Positions 54,679-64,000 of a stretch of DNA of 64,000 nucleotides are shown piece after piece. The translations under genes and the position numbers were made by a program. The stretch lies in contig NC_052612.1 in assembly GCF_016545825.1 (NCBI RefSeq), positions 51,505,738-51,569,737 on the forward strand, written 5' to 3'. How positions within the stretch are numbered: position 1 is the stretch's first letter; every line of letters starts with the position of its first letter. The stretch comes from Eucalyptus grandis. Lineage: Eukaryota > Streptophyta > Magnoliopsida > Myrtales > Myrtaceae. Under the pieces are notes generated by a model, which did no database searches, had not been told where the DNA came from, and worked only from the letters and a program-made list of their open reading frames with translations.

Positions 54679-55739
54679 GGGACGCGCTGACCCCTGGAGT
54701 GCCATAACTTTGGCCAAAGGGACACTTAAGTGCCATAACTTACGAAAGGTACACTTAAGTGCCACTTTCAAGAAAAACGGATCACTTGAATGCCAATCCG
54801 CGAGAATGGCCAAAATGTCGACGTGGCATTTTTCTGGCGAATTGAACTCAAACGACACCGTTTTGCACGCCGACGTGACCAAAACGGCGTTGTTTTGGCT
54901 GATGTGGCAAAAAAATAAAATAAAATAATTAATTAAATTAAATTTAGTTGAAATATTAAAAAAAAAAAAAAAGAGGAAAGGGGGAGGCGGCGAGGGACTA
55001 GCCCTCGGCCCGCCGCCGCCGTCGGGAAGGGGTGGCGACGGTGGGGGAGGGTCGGCTGGGGTCACCGGGCCCGGCCAAGGGCTGGCGACCCCGGTCGGCC
55101 CGGCGAGGGCTCGCGAGCCCTCGCCCAGATCCGGCGAGGGTCGACGGCCCTCGCCCGGCCGGGCCAAGGGCCGCGAGCCCTCACCACGGATCCGGGGGAG
55201 GGTCGCGGCCCTCGCCTAGATCCGGCGAGGGCTCGCGAGCCCTCGCCGCCGGTCGGCCGTGGTCACCGACCGGCTAGGGCCCGGCGACCCCAACCGACCC
55301 TCCTCCCGCCGTTGCCGGCCCTTCCGGCAGCGGCGGGCGGCGGCGGCCGAGGGCTAATCCCCGCCGCCTCCCCCTTTCCTTTTTTTTTTTTTTAAATTTT
55401 TTAAATTTTTAAATTTTTAATTATTAATTTAAAATATTTCAACTAAAATTAATTTTAAAATTATTATTTTAAAATATTTTAAATAAATTTAATTTAATTA
55501 ATTTTTTGCCACATCAGTCAAAACAACACCGTTTTGGCCACGTCGCGTGCAAAACGGCGTTGTTTTGAACTCGGAGTTCGCCGGAAAAGTGCCACGTCGA
55601 CATTTTGGCCGGATTCTCGCCGGATTGGCACTCAAGTGATCCGTTTTTCTTGAAAGTGGCACTTAAGTGTACCTTTCGTAAGTTATAGCACTTAAGTGTC
55701 CATTTGGCCAAAGTTATGGTACTTGAAGCGTTCTTTTGC
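54679..55739. repeat. Large inverted-repeat element, family 4, arms about 260 bases, GC core
   Basis: The arms at about 54695-54960 and 55440-55730 are near-mirror images (CCATAACTTTGGCCAAA against TTTGGCCAAAGTTATGG; GTGCCACTTTCAAGAAAAAC against its inverse; AAACGGCGTTGTTTTG on both sides). The core at about 54975-55375 is extremely GC-rich, with palindromes such as GGGCTCGCGAGCCC. Flanks ACTTTTTCC (54670-54678) and CCTTTTTCC (55740-55748) agree at 8 of 9 bases. The 183-codon open frame across the core is an artefact. Confidence 0.8.
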
Positions 55740-55748
55740 CCTTTTTCC

Positions 55749-56644
55749 AGCCTTTAATTAGTACCGTGGGAGAAGTTATCATATTAATATATAAGTCCCG
55801 TATGAATTTCATGTAAGTTTTATTAGATCCGACGACATATATGTCTCATATGAGTACGGTAGATTTTCTATGAGTTTTATGTAAATCCCATCACATCTGA
55901 CGGTCCAAAACAAATTATACACATATGTTTATGGAATACCTGCTCGTGATTTGTAGACATTCATTTCCTAGGTTCTTCCTGTACAAAATTTTCTTGAAAG
56001 ATTACGGGCTTCTCAATGCTGCTAGCAACCTATTCAAACTCTCTTTTTGTAGTCGAAAGCAGCCACGCACTTCCTAATTCTTCCACCCACCTCGAGATGG
56101 AACTTTTGAAGTAGATAATAAAAAAAAAAATTGGCTTAACTTGGGCCTACCTAGTTCATTGGGTCATTAAGTTCAGTTAATGTGGGCAAAATCCGACTTT
56201 GGTAAAGGACGAAATAAAGATTAAAAAATAAAAAAATCATTTAGTAGGGTGGGAAATCTAGAGAGATCAACGAGTTCAGTCCGTGACCTTGTAAAGTTAT
56301 TGTGCGGGTCATCTAAACCAGGGGCGAGTGACTTTCATGAGTCGTCAGTGTAAATCACCTTTCGACATGGGGAAAGCTGTTGACATGGAACTCTCGAGGG
56401 AGAAAGCATCAATAATGACTAGCTGGTAGAGCAATACCAGGGGCCAGCAGCCAGGAAGACGCAGGGCTACTGCATACTATGCAGTTACTTTGTTTCTAAG
56501 GCTCGACCCATCCAATCCACCCTCCTTAAGATCCCGGTGGTATTATTGTATAAAAGAAACTGAAATCCATGCAACATGTAGCCATCCATGGTTCAAGATT
56601 GATTTTGGTATAAGTTCCCAAAGTGCTCAGTATTTGAAGTTTGG
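55749..56644. other. Intergenic region
   Basis: AT-rich, no gene or repeat recognised. Confidence 0.4.
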
Positions 56645-56970
56645 ATTAATACCGCCGAAAACCTTAAAACTACTATATTCATGACATATTTACCCTGAAC
56701 CAACATGCTTGTACTACATTTACCCCAAAACTGGTACATCGGTATCACATTTACTCTAAACCGGTACACTAATGCCACATTTACCTAAATATACACTAGA
56801 TTTACAATAATTCGGGTTAAATGTGGCATGCTCAGATGTACCAATTCAAGGTCATTAAGAATACTAAAATTAGTTTGGGATAAATGTAATGCGAGTATAC
56901 CCGTTTGAGGGTTTTTGTAACATGAAAATTAATAGTAGTGGGTATACTAGTTTGAGATTATTGGTGGGAT
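56645..56970. repeat. Short relative of the TTAATACC element
   Basis: Starts GGATTAATACCGCCGAAAAC and contains repeated ACATTTACCC and GGTACAC words in one direction, then TAAATGT words in the other. The right terminus is lost or diverged. Confidence 0.45.
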
Positions 56971-59089
56971 CTGCTCTTGAAGTTTTACTGAATAGACATG
57001 GACCTAACGAATCCCGACTTGTCTAGAAGAGCGACAAGGAACAGCATCTGACTCTTCTTCAATTGCAGCAGTTGTTGAACACCAGCAATCTGTTGAAAAT
57101 GCTTTCTTCCTCATCTTTTTACCGCCTGACCAGATCCTCGAAGAGCCACCCCAACATAGTGGTTGGCAACTAACATAAGAAACACATGCAAATCTAGTAA
57201 GTCATTTGCTAATGCTTTCTTTGATCAATTCGAAGGAGTTCATCTTATTCTTTGGGTTAGAATTGACTGCATCCAACCAACGTAAGGTTTGGAGACTAAC
57301 GCATTTCCGTAACTGGTAATTCTTGACTTAATGGTTTTGGTTGCGTGTTGGTCTGCCAATGCTATCCTTTAACATGTAATGAGTATAGAAAGGTCAGATT
57401 TTAATGAATCAATTAGACGTATGTTTTGCGCACAGCGGAAACCCAAGTCTGATCATATGAACCGAGATTGGCGTTGATTAGCATCTTAGCTTGGAAAATC
57501 CGCAAGACAAACAATCAAAAGATAAAATCAAATTTTGAGATCTTAATTTAAATGTTGTCGCTTGAAGTTGAAAGATAAATGTCGCATCAATCCGTGAAAC
57601 TTGGTAATGACGTGACGGTTTGAGAAACTACTTTGAAGTTGCATGGATACAATACGTAACTGGAAAGACAGGAAAACTAACACTAATTCATGGGTACCAA
57701 ATGCAGCTTTAAGCTGCTACCGTATGGTGATATTATTTCTCAAGGAGTGTAAACTAGGACTGCTTGCCTAACTTATATAGCAACGAATAACGAGCATAAA
57801 CCTTATAGAGTACTTAAATAGCAAATCTTCCGGATCACAAATTCAAGATTTTCCCGATAGAGTACCTACACAAATTCATCAATAGTCGTGTGGGATTAGA
57901 ATAGATGCAGTGCTATCGAAAATTACAAATATTAGTATGTGCTTAAAAATGAGCAAGCACATAGGCACATCCTGTCTTGCGAAACTGCATTTACAGGACT
58001 TGATCTCCGATCGTCACTAATTTCTTGAGCTCAGTGAAAAATCAGAGAACTAGTATTGAGTCTTACTATTCACTGGATAATACCCTCAAACGGTTGCATC
58101 TCATCAAATTTCCATGTTCCTGAAGGTTTCGGATGTGTTATGCGATGAGAGAAACGGGTCTCCTGGTTCTCCTTTTCAGGCTATGAACTAGACAAACCAC
58201 GAAGCTCCTACGGCTCTCTTTGCACCGAAATCTCACATTCTATCTTCGCGCTTCTCACAACTATTCCACTCTGGAGGGAGTACTGAATCGCGAGTATACA
58301 TTCCAATGCCGAATAACTGCGCCTCTTGTGCAAGGCAAATTTGCTATTGAATATCAAAACAGAACAGGATCGTGAGGTGCGAGTATACGCACGAGTCGAC
58401 AGGGAAGATTGCTCTGATTACCAAACATGTGCGGGCATTTGCACGAAGAAGTCTGCCGTCTAGCCTAGCTAGCCTAGCTACCCTATTCGCGTCCGAAACT
58501 CTAAACTAGGCAAACCATGACTAATTACAGTGGCTAAGCTTTCTAAGGAAGTGGAGATTAAGAGGAATGGCAAAGAAAATCAAGCACAGGTTGCCATATC
58601 CATGGAGTTTGATGCATCTTCTTGAGATGAATGAGGATTGCGGAGAGTTATGTTAGCAATACCTCCCAGAAAGAGTGGCGATGAAGCTACCGTGTCGTAT
58701 CACCATGCTTAAACTTGATGCTTTTTTTCCGCCGATTTGTCGATTTTACTTCGTTGGTGGCCAATGCAAAGAAATGGACCTAGGCTTGGTCCAAGTTGAG
58801 TGATGGGCCTTCTTAGCAAGGCGTCTCCTTGTGGTGATCCAAGCCATTTTTATCTTTTGAGGTGCACTGCTTTAGCTCAGCTAGCTGGATGGGCCGCACG
58901 ATACGCGGATGAGAATTTCCAAGACTTTTACTTCGGGCATCTTTGCCTTTTCCAGTTTCCACATGAATAAGTAGCATATATGCAAAATGGAAACCAAGGG
59001 GTAATTTAGTTTCATACATGAGGACTTATGATTCCACATGTCAGAATAGGGGGGAAATAAGGGAGAGTATGCATGAGATTTGAGATTTC
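56971..59089. other. Intergenic region left of duplication unit 2
   Basis: No gene supported. A minus-strand frame over about 57001-57160 (KKMRKKAFSTDCWCSTTA) is open but unrecognised. At 58914-58998 lies one copy of an 85-base repeat whose other copy is at 63521-63604, so the pair brackets duplication unit 2. Confidence 0.4.
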
Positions 59090-60199
59090 ACATAGGGTGC
59101 GTGCTCATTTTTGTCTTGGTTCTACCTGATTTTCGTTAATTATTGGCTTAACTAACCATTGGCTTTCCCTTGCAATGTTTGCTAGGAATTTTCGCCTCAG
59201 TTCTAATTTACTGTTAATATAATCGTCACCTCCCTAGGCCAAAGGAAAAACTGCGTTACTGATATAGAAGAAAAGGAGGGAAAACCACGATTTTGTTTTT
59301 ACAAATGAGAATGCATCGTTTGCATCTCACGTTTCATTACTGCAGAAACTGATAATACTAGGAAAACAAGAGAACTTCCAAATAAAGTAGATAAGTTGAT
59401 TGATAAGATGGTTATACATCAGATGATCTGTCCTAGGGATTCCGCCTATGGGACTATGACAAGCAGACAGACAAATATGTTTCTAGATATGAAATGCTTT
59501 AAGGTTTCACGAAGACGTTGACACAGCATCCGAGCAAATGGGGGAAAGAAATGGTTGGTCATAACTCAATCCTCGTAAAATGGGATACATAATTGTTGAG
59601 AACACTCCACCATACAACAGCAAAAAGCCAACATGGCCACTTCAAGTCCTTGCTCGAGCCATTGGTGAATGAGGAGGCACTGATAATTGAGGGGACGTTC
59701 TATGATGAGAAGACATCGAGCTCTCATCACATATCTCCGATCTAAAACCCAGCCTAAGACTCATGTTTTGCCGATGTTTCTTCTTCAACAATGTCTCGTC
59801 ATCGCCATGTCATTGCCCTTAAACACAAACTCTCTAATAATTATAAGCGCCTCTTACACTGTGCGATCGTCCATATCAGCAAAGCAAACCCTGAAAATCC
59901 CAGGCTCCAGGCAATGGAAAGAGGACTCAGGTGCTGCATTGACCTCCACATCCTTTATAATCATCCTCTACAACTTCATCTCAATGTCGAGTGTTGGCTC
60001 TTTCATGACGTGACCCGAATCCATCCACAGGAAAAGACCGGCCTTGGCTTCCAAGGCTTGCTCGAGTCCTTTGACAAAGTGGCCTTGCCTCTTGGCAAAT
60101 CTCCTTCTCTCTTTTAGGAAATTCTCTGCAAAGACCTCATCGGAGAGCATGGAAGCAAGTAAATGCTGATTTTGTCAAGAGACCAATCCGAAACTAGAC

Positions 60200-61266
60200 A
60201 TTTCCCTTGCGCAATTGGCTGCTTGATCATTGTAGGGACAGATCATGCCAACGTGAAAGCCGGAAAACCTTATGTTCTTGGATAAACTGCAGATAATATG
60301 GACAAGATCGGGGTCTCCTGCATTATTTCCGAGATGCCTGGGTAAGGTGGGGGAGTAAAAAACCATGGCCAAGTACATTTCTTCGTTGCACACGATATGG
60401 AAGTTTTGGTGAGTGTTTCTCTGCTCAAAGTGATTCCCAGCAGGTTTGATGGGTTCGTCAAGATCACTACTTTTATGTTGATGTTGGCTTCTATGACCTT
60501 GGTGCAATGCTGATTTTTATGTGTGGCAAGGTTATTTGGAAGTTGTTGAAGCTGTCACAATTAACCGGAATTATCTGTACGTCGGTGAGCCATTTCATGT
60601 TCCTGTCAGATCATTTGAACTAAGAAAAATCAATATCCTAAATCTGGAAAGTCGTTTGTTTTGATTTAGGAACCTGATCAAAGTGATTATAGATTGTAAT
60701 AATACTTAGCAATAACGTACATTTAATCAAGCAGAGAAATATAATTGAGATACGGCATTTTTATGAGCTTATTACAGCAGCACTGAGGGGACCCAAACCA
60801 AAAATAAATCTGAAGAACACATCTCTCCTTTTTTAATCATGTTTATAAATATACTTGTCCTATGATTTTATATTCGAATTCTTTTCCCTCAGATCTATAG
60901 GGCCATAAGATGGCTCACCCGCGTACAGATAATTCCGGTTAGGTGGGACAGCTCCAGCAACTTCCAAGTGACCTTGCCACAGATAAAAATCAGCATTACA
61001 GTAAGGTCATAGAAGCCAACATCAACGTAAAAGTAGTGATCTTGACGAACCCATCAAACCTGCTGGGAATCACTTTGAGCAGAAAAACACTCGTCCACCT
61101 GTTGGGCTTCACTTCCGTGAAGAACCTCTGCGACAAAATATACTTGGCCAGGGTTTTCGACTTCCCCGCCATCTTGGAAATAATTCAAGAGAACGAGTGC
61201 AATCCCGATCTCGTCCACATTATCTACAGTTTGTCCAAGGACATGGGATTTCGGTTTATTCATTGA
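60200..61266. repeat. Long inverted repeat (hairpin) made of two opposed ACC synthase exon-4 halves
   Basis: The left arm (about 60200-60625, minus-strand exon 4) and the right arm (about 60893-61266, plus-strand copy) face each other across a spacer of about 270 bases. Over the best 150 bases (for example AAGTAGTGATCTTGACGAAC followed by CCATCAAACCTGCTGGGAAT) they are almost identical; the left arm has a small deletion after AAACACTCACC and other indels. Read-through transcription in either direction would fold into a hairpin of several hundred base pairs. Confidence 0.85.
60845..61266 (+). pseudogene. Inverted partial copy of ACC synthase intron 3/exon 4 inside the pseudogene
   Basis: On the plus strand, opposite to the rest of the pseudogene, lie the 3' end of intron 3 (CCTATGATTTTATATTCGAA, ending CCCTCAG at about 60896) and the first half of exon 4. 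The translation gives [20 protein letters not shown], then [18 protein letters not shown], and breaks off at 61266. It shares with the facing minus-strand exon 4 changes absent from the intact gene: AAAAATCAGCATT for GGAATCAGCATA, and CTGCTGGGAATCACTTTGAG for the CCACTCGGAATCAATTTGAG form. It was therefore copied from the already diverged locus, not from the intact gene. Confidence 0.85.
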
Positions 61267-62564
61267 GGTTATATATGATCAAAATAATTCATAAAATAAT
61301 ATGGAGAGCACATGAAGAGACGGGAGCACGTATGGAGCACGTATCCCTACGCTGGATAATACGAGCAAGGAACAAGGAAAGCGTCTCCAGGAAAGCAATA
61401 AATGAGCATCTCGCTCGCTCCGGTCGTTCCATCAATCATGTCAGTATGATTCTGGTCAAATTCCGTTTATTACCTCGGACCTTCCCATGAACTCGGCAAC
61501 AGCCTGAGAGAAGCAGTGTAATGCCCTCCTAATTAGTAATGAAGGCAATATCATTTCCTTCAAATCAGAGAGACAATGTTTACTTTTTGGCTATCTACAC
61601 TTACTTGTGTGAATTCGAGGAGGTCATGAGTCATTGGAAATTGGCGTTGGCGATGTCCTTGAACTTGCCAACCCCATCTGAAGTGTAAATGGATGCCGTA
61701 GGATTGCTCTTCATCCACTCTTCCATCAGATCGAAGGAAAGCTGCAAACAATAAAGTATCATTCACAAAGTTGGGAAGCCATGTGTGTGCACGCTTGCAA
61801 ATGGGCAGCGCATGCTTGTGTCTGACGACATATTCCTATATATCATCACTACAAGCGGATTACTCAACGAAGAGCTTTTGCAACTACCGGACCTGATTCT
61901 CGGCAAGACCCATCTGGATGGCTCCATCAGGATTCTGAGTTTGGGTGAAAGGGGTTCTTCTCATATGCCTTCCCTCCGTCAAAGCACGGAGAATCCCATG
62001 GATATGTGTACGTAAAGATCGTTGCTTTTCTTCTTCCAGGAATAAGAGGTGAACTCGCTCTTAAGTCAGTTCTCGATCCCAGGATAATATTGAGAGACGA
62101 TACTGGAGATTTTGACCCCGTTTATAAGAGAATGGAAAGTCCACTTGTCCATACGAAGGAGTTGTTGGAAGATCAAACGTAATTGCTTGCGTGTCCTCCC
62201 AACGTTATTGGACTAGTAGGGCCGTACGCAATTGAAAGGAATCTTGCATCTATAAAATATAGGGCCGATAGGGAGGAAAAAGAGGTTGGTCTTGGAGGAG
62301 AAAATGCGGTTGGTCTTGGAGCCAATCTTCCACATTGATCTTTCATGAACGCGTCCATTCCGCGGGCCTTCTTCCTTCGATTTTGGATACTTTTCATGTG
62401 AAGGGTTGTTAACTTATCGTTAGACATCACTTGACTATTCCACGCACCATTCTTCCCAACGGTTCTAAATATACTTGTATGCGAGAATGGATGTTAAAAG
62501 AAAATCAAGCCATATTACTTGACTAATGTTTAATTGGGCCTTATAATAAACATATAATTCCATT

Positions 62565-62779
62565 CCCTCTAATAACTAAAGTTTTTGGGTCCACACATTT
62601 CGCGTAAGAAGCTTCGCCAGGAAGAAACAAGAGATGCAGACTTTCAAAGATCTAGTGATATAAAAGTTAGCCCCTCTAATAACTAAAGTCTTTTGAGTTC
62701 ATTCCTTTCACGTAAGCAGCTTCGCCACGAAGAAACAGGAGATGCAGACTTTCAAAGTTCTAGAGATAATAAAAGTTAG
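62565..62779. repeat. Tandem duplication, period 107 bases, in duplication unit 2
   Basis: Two copies starting at 62565 and 62672 (CCCTCTAATAACTAAAG, then AAGCNGCTTCGCCANGAAG and GAGATGCAGACTTTCAAAG). Unit 1 has only one copy (about 41077-41166), so the doubling happened in unit 2 after the segmental duplication. Confidence 0.85.
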
Positions 62780-63620
62780 CCGGCGGCTGACGAGTTTATG
62801 GGCGGCTCTTGCCTGTCTTTGCAAATGAGCATCTTTCGGTCTCATTAGAGTCACGACGCAGGCCGGAACTGGAACCTAGGGATGGCCGACCAGAAGGAGT
62901 AGTCTTAAGGAATTGGGTTTTCTTGCCAAATTACGAGAAGTCGATTCGTGTCTTTAGCACCCGAAATCTTTGAAAGGAACCAGTTAGATGACTCATTGAA
63001 CCTTCTTGCGCAAGTCTTTTAGCTAATTAGCCTCTCTTCCGGGCAATTTCCTATGTCTCGGGCCTGACAAGATTTCTTTTTCCTCTTTGTTCTTCTAAGT
63101 TTGAGATTTTACCTCTTGTTTAAGGTTGAAGGTTCGCAATGTCTGGATATGCCAAAAAAAGGATAGATTCAGAACATAAAGAGATCTTAAGTATAGAAAT
63201 TTGCCCTAAAAATGTAAGATATTGTCGACTCCAGCCAAAGCTTCGGCTTAAACTTGAATAAGCGAATGGCCCAAATCGGTCATGATAATGTACTTAACCC
63301 ATTAAGCTCACTTGGTGAAATGCCCAACAAAGCTCATCAATCATGAAGGACATCTTGACCCATTTGTTCCATAATTTACATGTTTTTCCATCCTATTTCA
63401 TCATATCTCCCAGTTTTCTAGCAAGTATACAGTCAAATGAATCAAACTAAGGAAATGCAGATGCAAAACTAACTTTAAATTTTGAAGACAGAAATAGTAA
63501 TTGGTAGATGGAGGAGGAAGAAATTCCGAGACTTTACTTTGGCCATCTTTACCTTTTCAATTTCATATAAATAAGTAGCACATATGCAAAATGGAAATCA
63601 AAATAATTGGCACCACATAT
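62780..63620. other. End of duplication unit 2 and flank
   Basis: No gene. Similarity to unit 1 fades at about 63350. The second copy of the 85-base flanking repeat is at 63521-63604. Confidence 0.45.
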
Positions 63621-63627
63621 AAGTGGG

Positions 63628-63800
63628 GAAAATTACCAAAAAATTCCTAAATCTATTATACATATGTTAATATAATTCTAAACCTTTTAATTTGACCAAT
63701 TTTGTCAACTTATTGATATTGTCATTTCGACTAATTTTTGGCTAGGAATTACTAATGCGGATGCCGGTCATCCTATGTGACACACCCAACGCTAATTAGA
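63628..63800. repeat. Left arm of a family-1 miniature element
   Basis: GGGGAAAATTACCAAAAAATTC, then TTGGCTAGGAATTACTAATG and GCGGATGCCGGTCATCCTA are family-1 arm words. The rest of the element is missing or lies beyond a different insertion; the last 200 bases show no GC core. Confidence 0.5.
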
Positions 63801-64000
63801 CTTGTCGGGTAAAAAATGGTCCTATTTAAATTAACACATTTAACTTGTTTTAATCAATTTCCATGAAATACAAATCTAGTGGCTTTATACTTGACTCGAC
63901 CCATACTGTTAAAACTCTTCCATGTCTAACCCAATCTCGAAAAACTTATACCTAAACTATGGTGAGAGCGTGGGATGAGCAAGTGCTGGATTGAGTAAAG

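Larger units (their letters stand above)
59642..62003 (-). pseudogene. ACC synthase pseudogene, rearranged
   Basis: Broken copy of the gene at 35995-38901. On the minus strand it keeps part of exon 1 (about 61891-62003; the first half including the start codon is missing, and one extra base after TTTCACCC shifts the frame). Exon 2 is at about 61610-61744 (a shift leads to a stop after [13 protein letters not shown]). Exon 3 is at about 61347-61512, with an internal deletion. Exon 4 spans about 59642-60625. In exon 4 the PLP-lysine region survives as CSLSKNIRFSGF, but TGA at 60175-60177 replaces a serine codon (SFGLVS then stop). Further deletions and stops follow, and the Ser-Pro tail is still recognisable. 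Between exons 3 and 4 an inverted partial exon 4 is inserted (separate entry). No functional enzyme can be made. Confidence 0.9.
59090..63350. repeat. Segmental duplication, unit 2 (dead ACC synthase copy)
   Basis: Aligns with 35405-43260 in the same orientation: downstream flank (CATAGGGTGCGTGC; GATAATACTAGGAAAAC), coding remains, upstream flank (TTAATTGGGCCTTATAAT) and the far end (GCGAATGGCCCAAAT, TGTACTTAACCC). It lacks the two miniature elements of unit 1 and has its own 107-base tandem duplication and an internal inversion-duplication. Confidence 0.8.

Noticed and set aside
54616..55277. 183-codon and 81-codon open frames
   Set aside because: Both run across the core and arm of the inverted-repeat element; Pro/Gly/Arg-rich and not protein-like.
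57001..57160. Minus-strand coding-like stretch KKMRKKAFSTDCW
   Set aside because: Short, no start or splice context, no recognised family.

Overview
The window is nuclear DNA of a flowering plant, most likely a eudicot. Every gene is interrupted by GT-AG introns, AT-rich intergenic DNA is packed with miniature transposons, and the protein families are plant ones: a MAP kinase with a TEY loop, ACC synthase, an isoprenylated HMA protein and a plant polygalacturonase clade. The repeat style suggests a woody Myrtales species to me, but that is an impression that the sequence alone cannot prove.

Layout. 1-2268 (+): 3' part of a polygalacturonase-like GH28 gene. 3145-7216 (-): complete six-exon MPK4-type MAP kinase, convergent with it. 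8395-8800 (+): broken retroelement-type RNase H fragment. 10130-12220 (-): five-exon plastid NTF2-like protein. 12.2-16.6 kb: repeats. 17521-25124 (+): ten-exon eIF4E-binding (4E-T/CBE1-like) protein with many upstream ORFs and an apparent frameshift at its C terminus, followed by a four-copy tandem repeat. 28149-29721 (+): three-exon heavy-metal-associated isoprenylated protein ending in CVIC. 30-35.4 kb: intergenic, with miniature elements. 35995-38901 (-): intact four-exon type 1 ACC synthase. 39-59 kb: gene-poor, holding many long-TIR miniature elements and a decayed Gypsy element. 59642-62003 (-): a second, dead ACC synthase.

The two ACC synthase loci belong to a segmental duplication in direct orientation (about 35.4-43.3 kb versus 59.1-63.35 kb) that includes upstream and downstream DNA. 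The second copy has lost the start of exon 1 and carries frameshifts and stops. It also contains an extra, inverted copy of the first half of exon 4. The two opposed exon-4 halves would form a long RNA hairpin if transcribed, so this locus is the best candidate in the window for something new: a nascent small-RNA source against ACC synthase, and hence ethylene synthesis.

The second theme is a set of miniature elements with different terminal inverted repeats but the same plan inside: T-rich tract, GC-rich core of short palindromes, A-rich tract. Several have likely 9-bp target-site duplications, which points to Mutator-type mobilisation. Apart from the two ACC synthase loci the genes look functionally unrelated, as is usual for a plant chromosome.
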